Shown: positions 7,629 through 19,720, counted from the first letter of the stretch. The stretch is 64,000 nucleotides of DNA from Mycobacterium sp. 852013-51886_SCH5428379 (GCF_001665575.1 NZ_LZSU01000042.1:124001-188000), one strand, 5' to 3'. A program made the numbers and translations. Notes: generated by a model from the sequence alone, not told the origin.

Positions 7629-8626
7629 TGGCGCGGTTACTCATCACCGGCGGCGCTGGCTTCATCGGCTCGAACTTCGTTCACCACGTCGTCGACAACA
7701 CCGACCACCACATAACCGTGCTGGACAAGCTCACCTACGCCGGTAATCGCGCCTCGCTGGCAGAGCTGACCGCGGACCGGGTGACGTTCGTGCAGGGCGA
7801 CATCGTCGACGCCGCACTCGTCGATGAACTGTGCGCATCGGTCGACGTCGTCGTGCACTACGCCGCCGAGTCGCACAACGACAACTCGCTATTCGATCCG
7901 CGTCCCTTCCTCGACACCAACGTGATAGGCACCTACACGTTGCTGGAGGCGGCACGCCGGCATGGTCTGCGGTTCCACCATGTGTCGACCGACGAGGTCT
8001 ACGGAGACCTCGAACTCGACGATCCGGCGAGGTTTACCGAGGCGACGCCTTACAACCCGTCCTCGCCCTACTCGTCGACCAAGGCCAGCAGCGACATGTT
8101 GGTACGTGCCTGGGTTCGCTCCTTCGGTGTCGCCGCTACGATCTCCAATTGCTCTAACAACTATGGCCCCTACCAGCATGTCGAGAAGTTCATCCCGCGC
8201 CAGATAACGAACGTGCTGCGTGGGATCCGTCCGAAGCTTTATGGCGAGGGTCGGAACGTCCGAGATTGGATCCATGCTGAGGACCATTCGTCGGCAGTGT
8301 TGACCATCGTCCAGAAGGGAGTGCCCGGCGAGACTTATCTCATTGGCGCCGACGGCGAACGGGATAACAAGTCTGTTGTCGAAATGATCTTGAAACTCAT
8401 GGGGGAACCTGTCGACGCGTACGACCACGTCGTCGACAGAGCAGGCCACGATCTGCGGTACGCGATCGACTACACCAAGCTGCGAACGGAACTCGGCTGG
8501 AAGCCGAAGTACAGGGACTTCGAACGAGGCCTTGCGGCGACCATCGACTGGTATCGCGCGAATGAGAACTGGTGGTCGCCGGCAAAGGCCTCGACGGAAG
8601 CTTTCTATGCGCGGCTCGGCCAGTGA
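7628..8626 (+). CDS. rmlB: dTDP-glucose 4,6-dehydratase RmlB
   Basis: A 332-residue short-chain dehydrogenase-type enzyme converting dTDP-glucose to dTDP-4-keto-6-deoxyglucose. The NAD motif GGAGFIG spans residues 8-14, the catalytic YSSTK has Tyr148 and Lys152, and the dehydratase pair Asp122-Glu123 is in STDEVYG. GTG 7628 overlaps the rmlA stop by one base. No rmlC or rmlD follows, so either housekeeping copies complete dTDP-rhamnose or the keto sugar is used directly. Confidence 0.93.
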   Translation: MARLLITGGAGFIGSNFVHHVVDNTDHHITVLDKLTYAGNRASLAELTADRVTFVQGDIVDAALVDELCASVDVVVHYAAESHNDNSLFDPRPFLDTNVIGTYTLLEAARRHGLRFHHVSTDEVYGDLELDDPARFTEATPYNPSSPYSSTKASSDMLVRAWVRSFGVAATISNCSNNYGPYQHVEKFIPRQITNVLRGIRPKLYGEGRNVRDWIHAEDHSSAVLTIVQKGVPGETYLIGADGERDNKSVVEMILKLMGEPVDAYDHVVDRAGHDLRYAIDYTKLRTELGWKPKYRDFERGLAATIDWYRANENWWSPAKASTEAFYARLGQ

Positions 8627-8775
8627 ACAGAAATACCGAGACCCGCGTAAACAGAAATCAAAGTATGCGCAAACAGTTTTGAGGCTGCATATGCGGCTTG
8701 AGTAACCGGCTCATGAACGGGAGTCGGTTCGATCGCCCAAGCTTTGACGATAGAGACGGGGAGGTGCGACACCCA

Positions 8776-9894
8776 ATGGCTGACATACGGATCCACCATG
8801 CATCAAATGAGTTGTATGGGTCTGATAGATCATTACTTTCGCTCGTAAGGGAGGGTGTGCGCAGGGGGGCCGCAATTGATGTTTGCCTTCCGGGACCGGG
8901 TCCCTTGACCGCGGAACTTGTTGATGCTGGAGCTTCAGTCCAAGAGGGCCGCGAGGTGGTGCTGCGACGCAGCAGACCCGTTAGCACCGCTCGGGATGTG
9001 GTCCGCGGAGGTGTGATGCGTGTGCGGTCGCAACGACCCGCGCCCACGAAATTGGTTGTGTCTAATACCAGTTCTATTCTTACACCCCTCTTTTCTGAGG
9101 ATGCCTCTACACCTTGGGTGGTGATTGTGCGGGAGTACTACTCGTCGTCATTAGAGCGCCGAATCTTCCAAAAGGTACTTGCCCGCGCAGCGGGCATTAT
9201 CTGCGTGTCGGAAAGTGTGAATCGCCAGTTCGACACATCGTTCCTTGCGCGGATGCCAACCGCGGTAGTGCACTCGGGAGCGGACCTGCGCGAATTTCTA
9301 GCCTTAGATAGGTTGAACGACACCTCTCGAGACGAGTTCAGACTACTTTGTGTCGGCAGGCTCATGCCTTGGAAAGGGCAGGACCTTCTGCTGGACGCGC
9401 TACACCTAATTTCAGGACATGATGGTCGCTTACGAGTCCGTATCGTGGGGGCGGAATTCGGAGGTGCGGGCGAGCTAACCGCAAATCTGAGACTTAAGGC
9501 GGAAACACTCGGATCTCATGTGAGTGTCGACTTCGTCGGTGAGAGCATGACGGTCGCCGACCACTATGCATGGGCGGATGCTGTCGTAGTGCCATCGAAG
9601 AAACCCGAACCTTTTGGGAAGGTCGTCATCGAAGGGATGGCGGCGGGTTGCACAGTGATTGCCAGTGCACACGGAGGGCCAGCCGAGGTTATCGAGGATC
9701 GCAGGACCGGACTGCTCTTTGAACCCGGCAATGCCGAAGCATTGGCGCGGGCGGTTACCGATCTGATGTTGCACCCTCGATTGAGAAGCCAACTTGCCGC
9801 CAACGGACGTGCCGCATCCCGCGAATGGTCCGGTGATGTGGCAGCAGGGAGTATCATGGACTTCTTCGAGCGCGTAATCTCCGCCAAGCGATAA
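8776..9894 (+). CDS. Glycosyltransferase family 4
   Basis: A 372-residue GT-B fold retaining glycosyltransferase. The C-terminal donor-binding half shows LLCVGRLMPWKGQ (from about residue 187) and the EX7E element EPFGKVVIEGMAAG (Glu278, Glu286). The N-terminal half begins DIRIHHASNELYGSDRSLL, the usual acceptor-binding pattern of GT4 enzymes that report xGGAE-like starts. It is assumed to add one sugar of the lipid-linked repeat unit; donor and linkage cannot be read. The start at ATG 8776 is chosen because residues upstream are non-family; GTG 8764 and an ATG in the same frame at 8713 are alternatives. Base composition is lower in GC than rmlAB. Confidence 0.8.
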   Translation: MADIRIHHASNELYGSDRSLLSLVREGVRRGAAIDVCLPGPGPLTAELVDAGASVQEGREVVLRRSRPVSTARDVVRGGVMRVRSQRPAPTKLVVSNTSSILTPLFSEDASTPWVVIVREYYSSSLERRIFQKVLARAAGIICVSESVNRQFDTSFLARMPTAVVHSGADLREFLALDRLNDTSRDEFRLLCVGRLMPWKGQDLLLDALHLISGHDGRLRVRIVGAEFGGAGELTANLRLKAETLGSHVSVDFVGESMTVADHYAWADAVVVPSKKPEPFGKVVIEGMAAGCTVIASAHGGPAEVIEDRRTGLLFEPGNAEALARAVTDLMLHPRLRSQLAANGRAASREWSGDVAAGSIMDFFERVISAKR

Positions 9895-10049
9895 CCGGCC
9901 GCCTCCCTTTGGCGAAATTCGGCCAGATTCAGCCTTCAAACCGAGGCCAATCTCGCGGCCCGATTTTGATCGGCCTACACTATCGCGGTCTGACGGTTGG
10001 GATCTCCGCCGCGGGGCGACGTAGCGTTGCCAAGCTCTCGCTTCCCGGG

Positions 10050-11420
10050 CTACCGATGAGCCCTGAGCCCCGTAAGCGAAGTTCGGTCGGAGATTCTGGC
10101 CGGCAAGGGGGCACCGTTCGTGGTGCGGACGGGGTTTTCCGCCTGTTCCTGCGACTGATGCTTCATTGCGTACAAATAGCCAAAGGCGAGCGCGAAGAGA
10201 AACATTGAGCGTTGCTCGCCGTATACGGATGTGTTGTCCGCCATACCGTGGAGGAAGACCCATGCGATGGCACACAGCGCCAAGATGGCCGTGCGACGGT
10301 GGTACACCGTGCTCTGTGCCGCAGCGACGCGCAGGGCGACGACAAGCGAGGCAACGACGAATGCCACTACTACAATTGCGGCGACGACCCCAGAGTATGC
10401 CCAGGCGGCAATTATAAAGTTATGCGGAGGATAGCGTCGGTTGACCTGCTCTTCCCAGCCGCCAAATCCAAGACCCATGAAAGGGGATTCGGCGAACAGT
10501 CGACCGGCGGAATTCCACAGAATTTGTCGGGCGCCTATGCTCGAGTCGGATGCATTATAGAGTCCAGGGAAAATGCCGCTTACCACGTCAAGTATTGCCG
10601 ACAGAGTCAGCGGGATCACGAGCGCGACTGGAATGCTTAATATTAGTGTCCAGCCTTTAAGTGCATGCGGGAGAAAGGCAATTGCCACCGCGCACAGGGC
10701 TGTGACTATGATAGCGGTCTTTGAACCGGTGCACAGTGAACCGGCCATTGAGAGAGATGCGCACAGGTACAGCGAACGGCGCCCGGTCCGGCGCGCAGTA
10801 ATAAGCAATACTAATGCACCCACGCCTCCGAGCATCGATGCCATGTTACCGTTGATAAAGAATCCGCCCGATTTACCGACGTCGAGCACGTTGTTCCACA
10901 TGTCGGTGTACAAGCGCTCGACTCCGGGGCCAATGGTGTATCTGGCCAGAGGGGACTGAAGGAATTGCTCTTCCAAAGCGGCGCTGAATCGGAAAATGAT
11001 TGACAGGACGGCCTGAACTGCAAGTCCCGGTGCACTCCACATCACTATTGTGTCCAGCATCCGTGGGTCATCCTTCGCTACTACAATTATCTCGCGGAGC
11101 CATAGTAGGAAGAGGGCACCTCTGACAACCGTTGACATGCCTTCGCTCATTCCCTCGGCGGTTGCCCAAAGTAAGGACGATGCAGTCGCAGCGAGGAATG
11201 CGCCCATGATGGGGATGAGCGGACTATTCGCACGAACTCGTTCACGTGTTATGAGCCCAAATATGCAGGTATAAATCGTCCACAAGGCAAATAGAGTGAC
11301 AGGCATACCGGGCACATAGATCTGAGGGATAAACAGTAACGCTACGCCGATCAACCGTATGCGATGGGGCATGGCCAGGTTGAAGGCCAGAGTAAGGGCG
11401 GCGACCGATGCTCCTAGCAT
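10050..11420 (-). CDS. O-antigen polymerase/ligase-like membrane protein (Wzy-like)
   Basis: A 456-residue polytopic membrane protein with about ten or more hydrophobic helices and a larger extracytoplasmic loop in the C-terminal half that holds FMGLGFGGWEEQVNRRYPPHNFII. The pattern G-x-G-F-GG ... PHN-x-x-x is the signature of the Wzy_C/O-antigen ligase family. In a Wzx/Wzy system this protein polymerises lipid-linked repeat units at the outer face of the membrane. It follows the methyltransferase gene on the minus strand with 107 bp between. GC is visibly lower than the flanks. Confidence 0.78.
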   Translation of the reverse strand: MLGASVAALTLAFNLAMPHRIRLIGVALLFIPQIYVPGMPVTLFALWTIYTCIFGLITRERVRANSPLIPIMGAFLAATASSLLWATAEGMSEGMSTVVRGALFLLWLREIIVVAKDDPRMLDTIVMWSAPGLAVQAVLSIIFRFSAALEEQFLQSPLARYTIGPGVERLYTDMWNNVLDVGKSGGFFINGNMASMLGGVGALVLLITARRTGRRSLYLCASLSMAGSLCTGSKTAIIVTALCAVAIAFLPHALKGWTLILSIPVALVIPLTLSAILDVVSGIFPGLYNASDSSIGARQILWNSAGRLFAESPFMGLGFGGWEEQVNRRYPPHNFIIAAWAYSGVVAAIVVVAFVVASLVVALRVAAAQSTVYHRRTAILALCAIAWVFLHGMADNTSVYGEQRSMFLFALAFGYLYAMKHQSQEQAENPVRTTNGAPLPARISDRTSLTGLRAHR

Positions 11421-11527
11421 GCGTCAACCCCTTTTGCGCGTGGCCGCACGCGCCTGGCGGTATGCCCGCTCGGCTAACGTTAGGTGAATAGAATGAGCTC
11501 CGATTGCTGAATTTATGCGCTGCACGG

Positions 11528-12322
11528 TTACGTCACCTGAGCGCCAGGAATGTTGACCATGGGCTTCCGCGCAACTAATCCGTAGCCCAGTGGGAGCACC
11601 TTGCCACTGCGATTTGTTAAGCGACGGCCTACGAATGTGTTGCCGAACGCCGCTACGGCGTGATGTATCGCTGCAGCCATCCATTTCAGTCCGGCAAAGG
11701 CAAAGAATTTGCTCCACAGGTCGCCCATCACTTCGACCCAGCCTCCGAGTGGAACCAGCTCGACGACTTCGAGACCCGAATTATTCACGAACCGCTCTAG
11801 GGCGAAAGAAGTGTATCGATAGTAGTCGTGCGGCGCTTCGTGGATCCAGTATATGAAAGGAACATTTAACAATAGTCGACCGCCCGGTTTCAATATCCGT
11901 GATATTTCTGCCATGAGCAATCCAGGCTCGCGAATGTGTTCCAGCACGTCTGACAAAAGGACGACATCGAACGAGCTTGTCTGTAGCGATGAAAGCGGTT
12001 CGTTCAGGTCAACTAGAAGATCGAGATAGGGGTTGTCGTGGGCGGAATTTGACCAGTCGGCTAGCGTTACCGAGCGGCACCGAGGCCCATAGGCACCGAG
12101 CAAAGGGGCCTTCCCGCAGCCGAGGTCGGCGAGGTCACCTGAAACCCATTTGGGGATCACTTCGGTATAGAAGCGCCCTACGAGGCCCGCTATGATCCGG
12201 GATTCAACGGCAAGCTCTCGTTGGTCGCGAGATGGCCGGATCGCATTCTCGTCGATTCGGAACTTTGACGGCGTCCACCCTTGCGCTTGCAAGATCCCCC
12301 CCGGTATGTGCCGCGGTGCCAA
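11528..12322 (-). CDS. Class I SAM-dependent methyltransferase (sugar O-methyltransferase candidate)
   Basis: A 264-residue Rossmann-fold methyltransferase. Motif I is LADLGCGKAPLLGAYG, the following acidic residue occurs in VTLADWS, and the post-motifs FDVVLLSDVLEHI and ILKPGGRLLLNVPF are typical of the Methyltransf_11 family. The segment WIHEAPHDYYRYTSFALE is common in methyltransferases of polysaccharide loci. It may methylate a sugar of the repeat unit, an inference from neighbourhood only. The start at TTG 12322 has a weak ribosome site; an internal TTG eleven codons on is possible. Confidence 0.8.
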   Translation of the reverse strand: MAPRHIPGGILQAQGWTPSKFRIDENAIRPSRDQRELAVESRIIAGLVGRFYTEVIPKWVSGDLADLGCGKAPLLGAYGPRCRSVTLADWSNSAHDNPYLDLLVDLNEPLSSLQTSSFDVVLLSDVLEHIREPGLLMAEISRILKPGGRLLLNVPFIYWIHEAPHDYYRYTSFALERFVNNSGLEVVELVPLGGWVEVMGDLWSKFFAFAGLKWMAAAIHHAVAAFGNTFVGRRLTNRSGKVLPLGYGLVARKPMVNIPGAQVT

Positions 12323-13060
12323 GCCGCCTCGGTGCTCAAACGTACGCGGGTGGACATGTTACCGCCATGGGTGTCGTCCTTGCTCGATCCACCTGTTGAT
12401 GTGCCTAGTGTTGGCAGAGTCGACCGCGCTGACATGCCTCGGGGCAGGCATTCCGATGCCGTTGTCCGCGATCGGTCGCAGCGCTACGCCCACTTTGTAT
12501 ATCCGCGGACCTTCAGACCCGGCTCTCGTTACTCGACTGCGGTGGTGTCTACGGCCGGCAGCGTAAACCTTGGGACGCGCTGGTACTCCCACGTTCCGCC
12601 TTGCCCGTTTAAGGCAGATCTTGGATTGATAGCGGTGAAGATAAGAAACCGGGCTGTCTGGACGAGTCGGCGGACCGAGTGAGGTGCTCGTACGTCCTCC
12701 AGGACGTCTGAGGCATGAGGGCACTTGGCACGTGTGCCGGATTCCTACGACGGGCAATGTGCTGTTGGTGAGGCCCTAGGGGGCGGAAATTCGAGGACCA
12801 TCCTCGCTTTGGGCCCGGACCCAATGAGCTACACGGGCGCCTATGCCAGATCCGTTAACACAGCCTCGGCAAGTGCGACCGGATTCCCAGCGTCGACAAC
12901 AACTGACAGGTGTCTTGCTGAGAACCTGCCGTGTCAGGGCGTGGGCACGGACGCAGCGATCGATTTCGTGCCACCCAATGGCCGCTGCGGCATCCGCGCT
13001 GCGCCCGAATCAATCACTGCAGAGTGCTTCACCTGCAACGTAATTGTCTACGAACGACTG
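12323..13060. other. Gene-poor 738-bp stretch in the polysaccharide locus
   Basis: Between the methyltransferase and the flippase gene no open frame on either strand reads as a protein family. One short minus-strand stretch (about 12912-12841) reads LSVVVDAGNPVALAEAVL, like a glycosyltransferase C-terminus, but stops flank it closely. It may be the remains of a decayed glycosyltransferase or simple spacer. Confidence 0.45.
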
Positions 13061-14329
13061 TTACAAGCGCGTCCGATTCAACCGTGGAAAGAAGAAAGCG
13101 CAAACGGACGCTCCAAATAGGATTCGCAGTGCGATGACATTAGCTAAACCGCCGAGTGCATATGCCACCATAGAAGCAAGAGCGGCGCCTAACGCGCCAT
13201 ACACTGGAACCAGCACTACAACGAGTACGATATTCACCACAGCAGCAGCGGCCAACAGCCAGCTCCGCACGCCTGGACGGTTCCGCGCCATCAACCCGCT
13301 CCCGGCCACTGAACCTGGCACTCCCAGAAGTATCCCTATAAGGATGACCGTTAGCGAAGGATAAACGCCCCTGAATTCCTCTCCGAACAGAAAAGGGATG
13401 GTCCAAGGCATCGTCATCAGGACTACGATGACTAGGGCGCCGCACATGTAGAATGTCAGCCGAGAAGCGCGCGCAAGAAGCTCAAATGACGGCGTTCGTG
13501 AATCCTTCGTTAGCATGATATCTCGCACTGCGCGACTAATCACCAGTGGCACCTCGCCGACTGTGACAGCGACAATATACAGGCCGAGTTCCCGGGAATC
13601 TGACAACGGCACCATCAACACTTGGTCCAAGCGGGTAAGGAGTATTCCAAAGACTGACCCCGCCCATACCCTGGGCCCGTACCGCACAATTCCGCGGAAC
13701 ACCGTGGTGGCCCGGACCGCGACGTCAGCATCTGGAAGTCGTCGGCGCCTGAAGAGATACGTGACCCCCGAGAGAGCGGGCGCGTACGCTATCACGATTG
13801 CTGCAGATAAGATTGACAACCGGTCAACAGCGAAAAGGGCCACGATCCCGCATAGCTGCATGAGTCCGTTCGCGATCCGTTCGGACGATATGGCGAGCCA
13901 GTCTTCGCGAGCGGCTGCCGCGGCTCGGAAAGCTCCAACTGCGAGCGTGGGGCAAAGGGCCGGAGCGATTATCATCATCGCATCTCGTGCGGCTGGTTCG
14001 ACGAAGCTGCCTGTGGAGAAGGCGTAGATTGCGGTTACTCCTAGGCAGCCAGCGATGATGAGCATGATCATGCCGGTACGCCGCAACAAGCGCTCTGGAA
14101 AGGTGCCGCTTGCGCTTAGGTATGTAATTGCTTCTGGAATTCCTACGGTCGCCGCCGATATGGCAAGTAGTAGGGGGGCCGAAGCGGCGGCAAGTTCACC
14201 ACGCCCATCAACACCCAAGGCTTGCGCCAAGAGGGGAGCGGTTACGACTGTAGCTAGTGGGACCGCAAGGTTCGACGCGCCGAAGCTCAAATATGCCCGG
14301 TAGCGGGCAATTTTCGATATAAGAGTCAT
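13061..14329 (-). CDS. Polysaccharide flippase (Wzx/MATE-like)
   Basis: A 422-residue integral membrane protein with about 12 helices, matching the polysaccharide biosynthesis protein/MOP flippase superfamily. Recognisable features are the N-terminal FGASNLAVPLATVVTAPLLAQALG with GVDGRGELA, and the central LLTRLDQVLMVPL followed by LGLYIVAVTVGEVP, the usual Wzx repeat ('L..D...L.......LG.Y..A'). It should move lipid-linked repeat units across the plasma membrane. The ATG at 14329 overlaps the stop of the upstream glycosyltransferase by 4 bases, indicating translational coupling. Confidence 0.85.
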   Translation of the reverse strand: MTLISKIARYRAYLSFGASNLAVPLATVVTAPLLAQALGVDGRGELAAASAPLLLAISAATVGIPEAITYLSASGTFPERLLRRTGMIMLIIAGCLGVTAIYAFSTGSFVEPAARDAMMIIAPALCPTLAVGAFRAAAAAREDWLAISSERIANGLMQLCGIVALFAVDRLSILSAAIVIAYAPALSGVTYLFRRRRLPDADVAVRATTVFRGIVRYGPRVWAGSVFGILLTRLDQVLMVPLSDSRELGLYIVAVTVGEVPLVISRAVRDIMLTKDSRTPSFELLARASRLTFYMCGALVIVVLMTMPWTIPFLFGEEFRGVYPSLTVILIGILLGVPGSVAGSGLMARNRPGVRSWLLAAAAVVNIVLVVVLVPVYGALGAALASMVAYALGGLANVIALRILFGASVCAFFFPRLNRTRL

Positions 14330-15501
14330 CCGGCGTGGCGGCTCGATTCTACGATTTGATCGTAGAAGTCTTCTAAACGCGATATCTGCCTCTCAATGTC
14401 GAAGCAGCGCATTACCCGGGTCCTTGCCGCGATCCCGAACTGTGTCGCTCTATCGGGTTGTTCTAGCATAAGCGATATATGTTGGGACAAGGTGGCGATG
14501 TCCCCCTCAGGGGCAAGAAGGCCCGTCTCGCCGTGCGACACAGCTTCCGGTATGCCGCCATGTCTATAACTGACTACGGGGAGAGAATGTAGGCCCGCCT
14601 CCAGGAATACCATTCCCAACCCTTCGCTATCGCCGTTGGAGGCGGTCCTGCTCGGGACGCAGAATACTGTGCATTCACGCATTAGGCGAGCCACAAAATC
14701 CGAAGGCTGTGCGCCGTGAAACGTCGCTTTGAGCCCTCGGTTCTCGGCGTCTCTCCGCCACGCATCCTTAAGCGGCCCGTCGCCGATGATGTGGAGCGGA
14801 GTTCGTTTAAGCGGATCCGGCAAACGGGACATCGCATCTAGCAAATCACCTAAGCCCTTCTTCTCCACGAGCCTGCCGACGAATAACACGCTGTTATTAG
14901 ATTGAACGGCGGGCGGTTCGCCGGCGCATGGAATGCCGATGTACATCCGGGTAACTTTCTCGGGGGGTGCGCCTAGTGTCACCAGCTGGTCTGCGATAAA
15001 GTCCGATACGGCATGGAGTGCAGCTGCCCGAGAAAAGAGTAGCCGCAAGCGCGAACGATAAATGGAAGGCATCGCGCCCTGTTTCATTGAGGTTGCATCC
15101 GCCCCGTGGAATGTGGCGATCAGCGGGAGGGAATGGCGCTGGGCGGTCGGCAGAATGTAGGTTGCGTCGGGGCCAAAATGGGCATGAATCAATTGTGGAC
15201 GCCATTCTTGCATATGGGATTCAAGTTTCCTGCTTCGGCCGGTAACGCGCCAATTGAACGCTTTCATTGCCGATGAGGGGCCGTGCATCCCGTAGAGCGC
15301 TATCCCCTCCTCGCCTATAGGTAGCGAAGGCGCTACATATCGTGACCCGGCTAGAATTGGGTCCCACCGCTTCAGCGCGCGCACGTGATTGCTGATGAAA
15401 GTCTCGGAAATTGGCAGCAATCGTTCCCGCCAGATGAGTACTCGCGGCGGAACTTTCGCTATGGTCAACTGTCCTCCCCAGATCCGCGCCTTCGACCACA
15501 C
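14326..15501 (-). CDS. Glycosyltransferase family 4
   Basis: A GT-B glycosyltransferase of up to 391 residues. The acceptor half has LIHAHFGPDATYILP and FHGADAT, typical of colanic-acid/WcaL-type GT4 enzymes. The donor half has VLFVGRLVEKKGLGDLLDAM, and the EX7E element GLGMVFLEAGLHSLPVVSYRHGGIPEAV. It likely builds the repeat unit exported by the adjacent flippase, with which it overlaps by 4 bases. The N-terminus is uncertain: TTG 15468 with GGGGAGGA just upstream (MTIAKVPPRVLIW) may be the true start rather than ATG 15501. Confidence 0.82.
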   Translation of the reverse strand: MWSKARIWGGQLTIAKVPPRVLIWRERLLPISETFISNHVRALKRWDPILAGSRYVAPSLPIGEEGIALYGMHGPSSAMKAFNWRVTGRSRKLESHMQEWRPQLIHAHFGPDATYILPTAQRHSLPLIATFHGADATSMKQGAMPSIYRSRLRLLFSRAAALHAVSDFIADQLVTLGAPPEKVTRMYIGIPCAGEPPAVQSNNSVLFVGRLVEKKGLGDLLDAMSRLPDPLKRTPLHIIGDGPLKDAWRRDAENRGLKATFHGAQPSDFVARLMRECTVFCVPSRTASNGDSEGLGMVFLEAGLHSLPVVSYRHGGIPEAVSHGETGLLAPEGDIATLSQHISLMLEQPDRATQFGIAARTRVMRCFDIERQISRLEDFYDQIVESSRHAG

Positions 15502-15864
15502 ATGCGCCGCACCTTGGGAGCGCTGCCGAAAGCGTATAACTGCCTCGCCGTTTCGGCGACACGCCTCAGGAGGCGTGGGCAGTCGCTTCGGTTCACGTGC
15601 CCTAGCTTGATCGCCTCAGTTCGTCCGGCCGGCGAGCCAGCAGCTCTCTTAAGAGCTTCGATGCTTTCCCAAAGAGTGCACAGAGGCATCCTTGCGCCTT
15701 TACGTTCGTGGCGCACGCGCGACTGGCTGGCGATGGAGGCTAAGCGCCGGAGGCAGCGGATCGCGCGTCGCTCAATGGTTCGCGGGTGGGCCCTGGTCTA
15801 GTTACGATCGCCGAACGCCTAATCCACTCCGGGGGGCGGGCCGGCTAAGCGGGTCCTGGTTGCA
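15502..15864. other. Divergent intergenic region (363 bp), no gene seen
   Basis: Separates the minus-strand GT/flippase unit from the plus-strand glycosyltransferase. It should hold promoters in both directions, but I could not define a convincing -35/-10 pair. Short open frames here have no family-like content. Confidence 0.5.
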
Positions 15865-16974
15865 ATGAGATTGGGGATTGTTGTGCCGTCAGTTGCTGTG
15901 ATCGGGACGCGTGGGTATCCGAGCTACTACTCGGGGTTCGAGACTGCGGTTCGCAGGATCGCGCCTTACCTCGTCGATGCGGGGTGGGATGTGACAGTGT
16001 ATGGGCGTCCGGGCGCCACTAGACCGGCTGACCCCCTTCGAGACGCGCGGATCATGACGAGAGAGACCCGAGGTCTGGAGACGAAGAGCGCCAGTACTTT
16101 GTCGTATGGCCTCACTGCGTGCTTCGACGCCGCGGCGCACCGACCGGACGCAGCGCTCGTGATGAATGTGGCGAATGGGTATTACCTAAGAATTCTCAAG
16201 TCCCGCGGAATACCGACGCTCGTAAACGTCGACGGGTTGGAGTGGGAACGCGCTAAGTGGGGGACGCTGGCGAAACGAGTGTTTCGGACGGGGGCCGCAC
16301 TCACCGCACGTTGGGCGGACAGCCTGGTGTTCGATGCACGCGCTGTCGAGGGTTACTGGCATGACACGTTCGGGGTTGATGGTCACTTCATTCCATACGG
16401 AGGTGACGTCCTACCGACGCTTCCAGTGCCAGAAGGGCTAGAACACCGGGGATATGTGCTGATGGTGGCTAGATTCGTGCCGGAAAACACCATCGCTGAG
16501 TTCTTCGCCGCGGTACCCGGTATCGCCGCCCGCTACCCGGTCGTCCTTGTCGGCAGCTCCGGCTACGGGGGTGAATGGGACGATCGGGCGCGTGCGCTCG
16601 CCCGAGACTACGCGGCGGTCTCGTGGCTGGGCCATCTGAGTAACGACGCCCTACTGCATGCCCTGTGGCAGCATGCGGGCATCTATTTCCATGGCCATAG
16701 TGTTGGGGGCACGAATCCATCGCTAGTTCAAGCCATGGCCGCCGGGTCGCCGATTCTCGCTCGCGACACGATCTACACTCGCGAAGTCCTCGGCGAGGCG
16801 GGGCTCTTCGTCGACGCGGATTCAGGACTAATCACTGAGACCGTCTTGGGCCTGATGAGCGATTCGCGCCGGTTGGACGAGGCTGCATACGCTAATCGAC
16901 TACGGGCGGAACAGCATTATTCTTGGGATGAGGTCTGCAAGGCCTATGAGATCGCTCTGCGTGCCCTTATCTGA
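15865..16974 (+). CDS. Glycosyltransferase with DUF1972 N-terminus (rhamnosyltransferase-like)
   Basis: A 369-residue protein. Residues about 7-180 match the DUF1972 domain, with VAVIGTRGYPSYYSGFETAVRR at the start, and the rest is a GT4-type donor domain (YVLMVARFVPENTI, then SVGGTNPSLVQAMAAGSPILARD). DUF1972/GT4 proteins are often rhamnosyltransferases of polysaccharide loci, which would fit rmlAB nearby. ATG 15865 is provisional; GTG 15883 (MPSVAVIGTRG) gives a more family-like start. No partner gene overlaps; 399 bp separate it from the next gene. Confidence 0.85.
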   Translation: MRLGIVVPSVAVIGTRGYPSYYSGFETAVRRIAPYLVDAGWDVTVYGRPGATRPADPLRDARIMTRETRGLETKSASTLSYGLTACFDAAAHRPDAALVMNVANGYYLRILKSRGIPTLVNVDGLEWERAKWGTLAKRVFRTGAALTARWADSLVFDARAVEGYWHDTFGVDGHFIPYGGDVLPTLPVPEGLEHRGYVLMVARFVPENTIAEFFAAVPGIAARYPVVLVGSSGYGGEWDDRARALARDYAAVSWLGHLSNDALLHALWQHAGIYFHGHSVGGTNPSLVQAMAAGSPILARDTIYTREVLGEAGLFVDADSGLITETVLGLMSDSRRLDEAAYANRLRAEQHYSWDEVCKAYEIALRALI

Positions 16975-17373
16975 CGCTGGCGTTGCTGTACATCCACCAC
17001 TCGTCGAATGTGCGTGCCGATCGCGACGGCACGCCTAGCTGGCAATTACCTACTTCAACAGATGCAAGGTTCGCTCGACCGTGCCGCGACTGGTCGCGTG
17101 TGAGGCCGGAGCATTGACTCGGGCCCTAAAGGGGCTGGCCGTCGGCCTGGTAGCGGTTGCTGCCTATCGACCGTCGGTGATAGCGTCAGGCTGCGGGAAA
17201 ACCCGCCGCGACGGGGCACAGCTACATGCTGGTGGTGCGTCTGCGTGGCTTCCTGTCAGGCTGGCATTTTCGTACGCGCTGGTATCGATGCGGAGCCGGC
17301 GAAGGAAATGCCGAGGACATCGCCGCCCAGGTGACGATGGGGGGATTCGCGCCATGCGCGATAAGGGGGAAGT
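16975..17373. other. Intergenic region (399 bp) upstream of the UXS-UGD fusion
   Basis: No convincing gene. A small hairpin (GCGGG, AAAA, CCCGC; 17193-17206) lies about 170 bp before the fusion gene. An open frame at 17081-17395 has no family features and runs into the next gene out of frame. A promoter for the fusion gene is expected here. Confidence 0.4.
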
Positions 17374-19692
<2,319 letters not shown>

Positions 19693-19720
19693 GTTGCGTG
19701 AGAAATCCTGGGAATTTCCG

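Noticed and set aside
12359..12757. A 132-codon minus-strand frame inside the polysaccharide locus gap
   Set aside because: Arg/Pro/Ser-rich noise with no motif; not convincing as a gene.
13035..13083. A reading like DALVTVV suggesting a GT4 remnant
   Set aside because: It overlaps the C-terminal codons and stop of the flippase gene in another frame, so it is chance.
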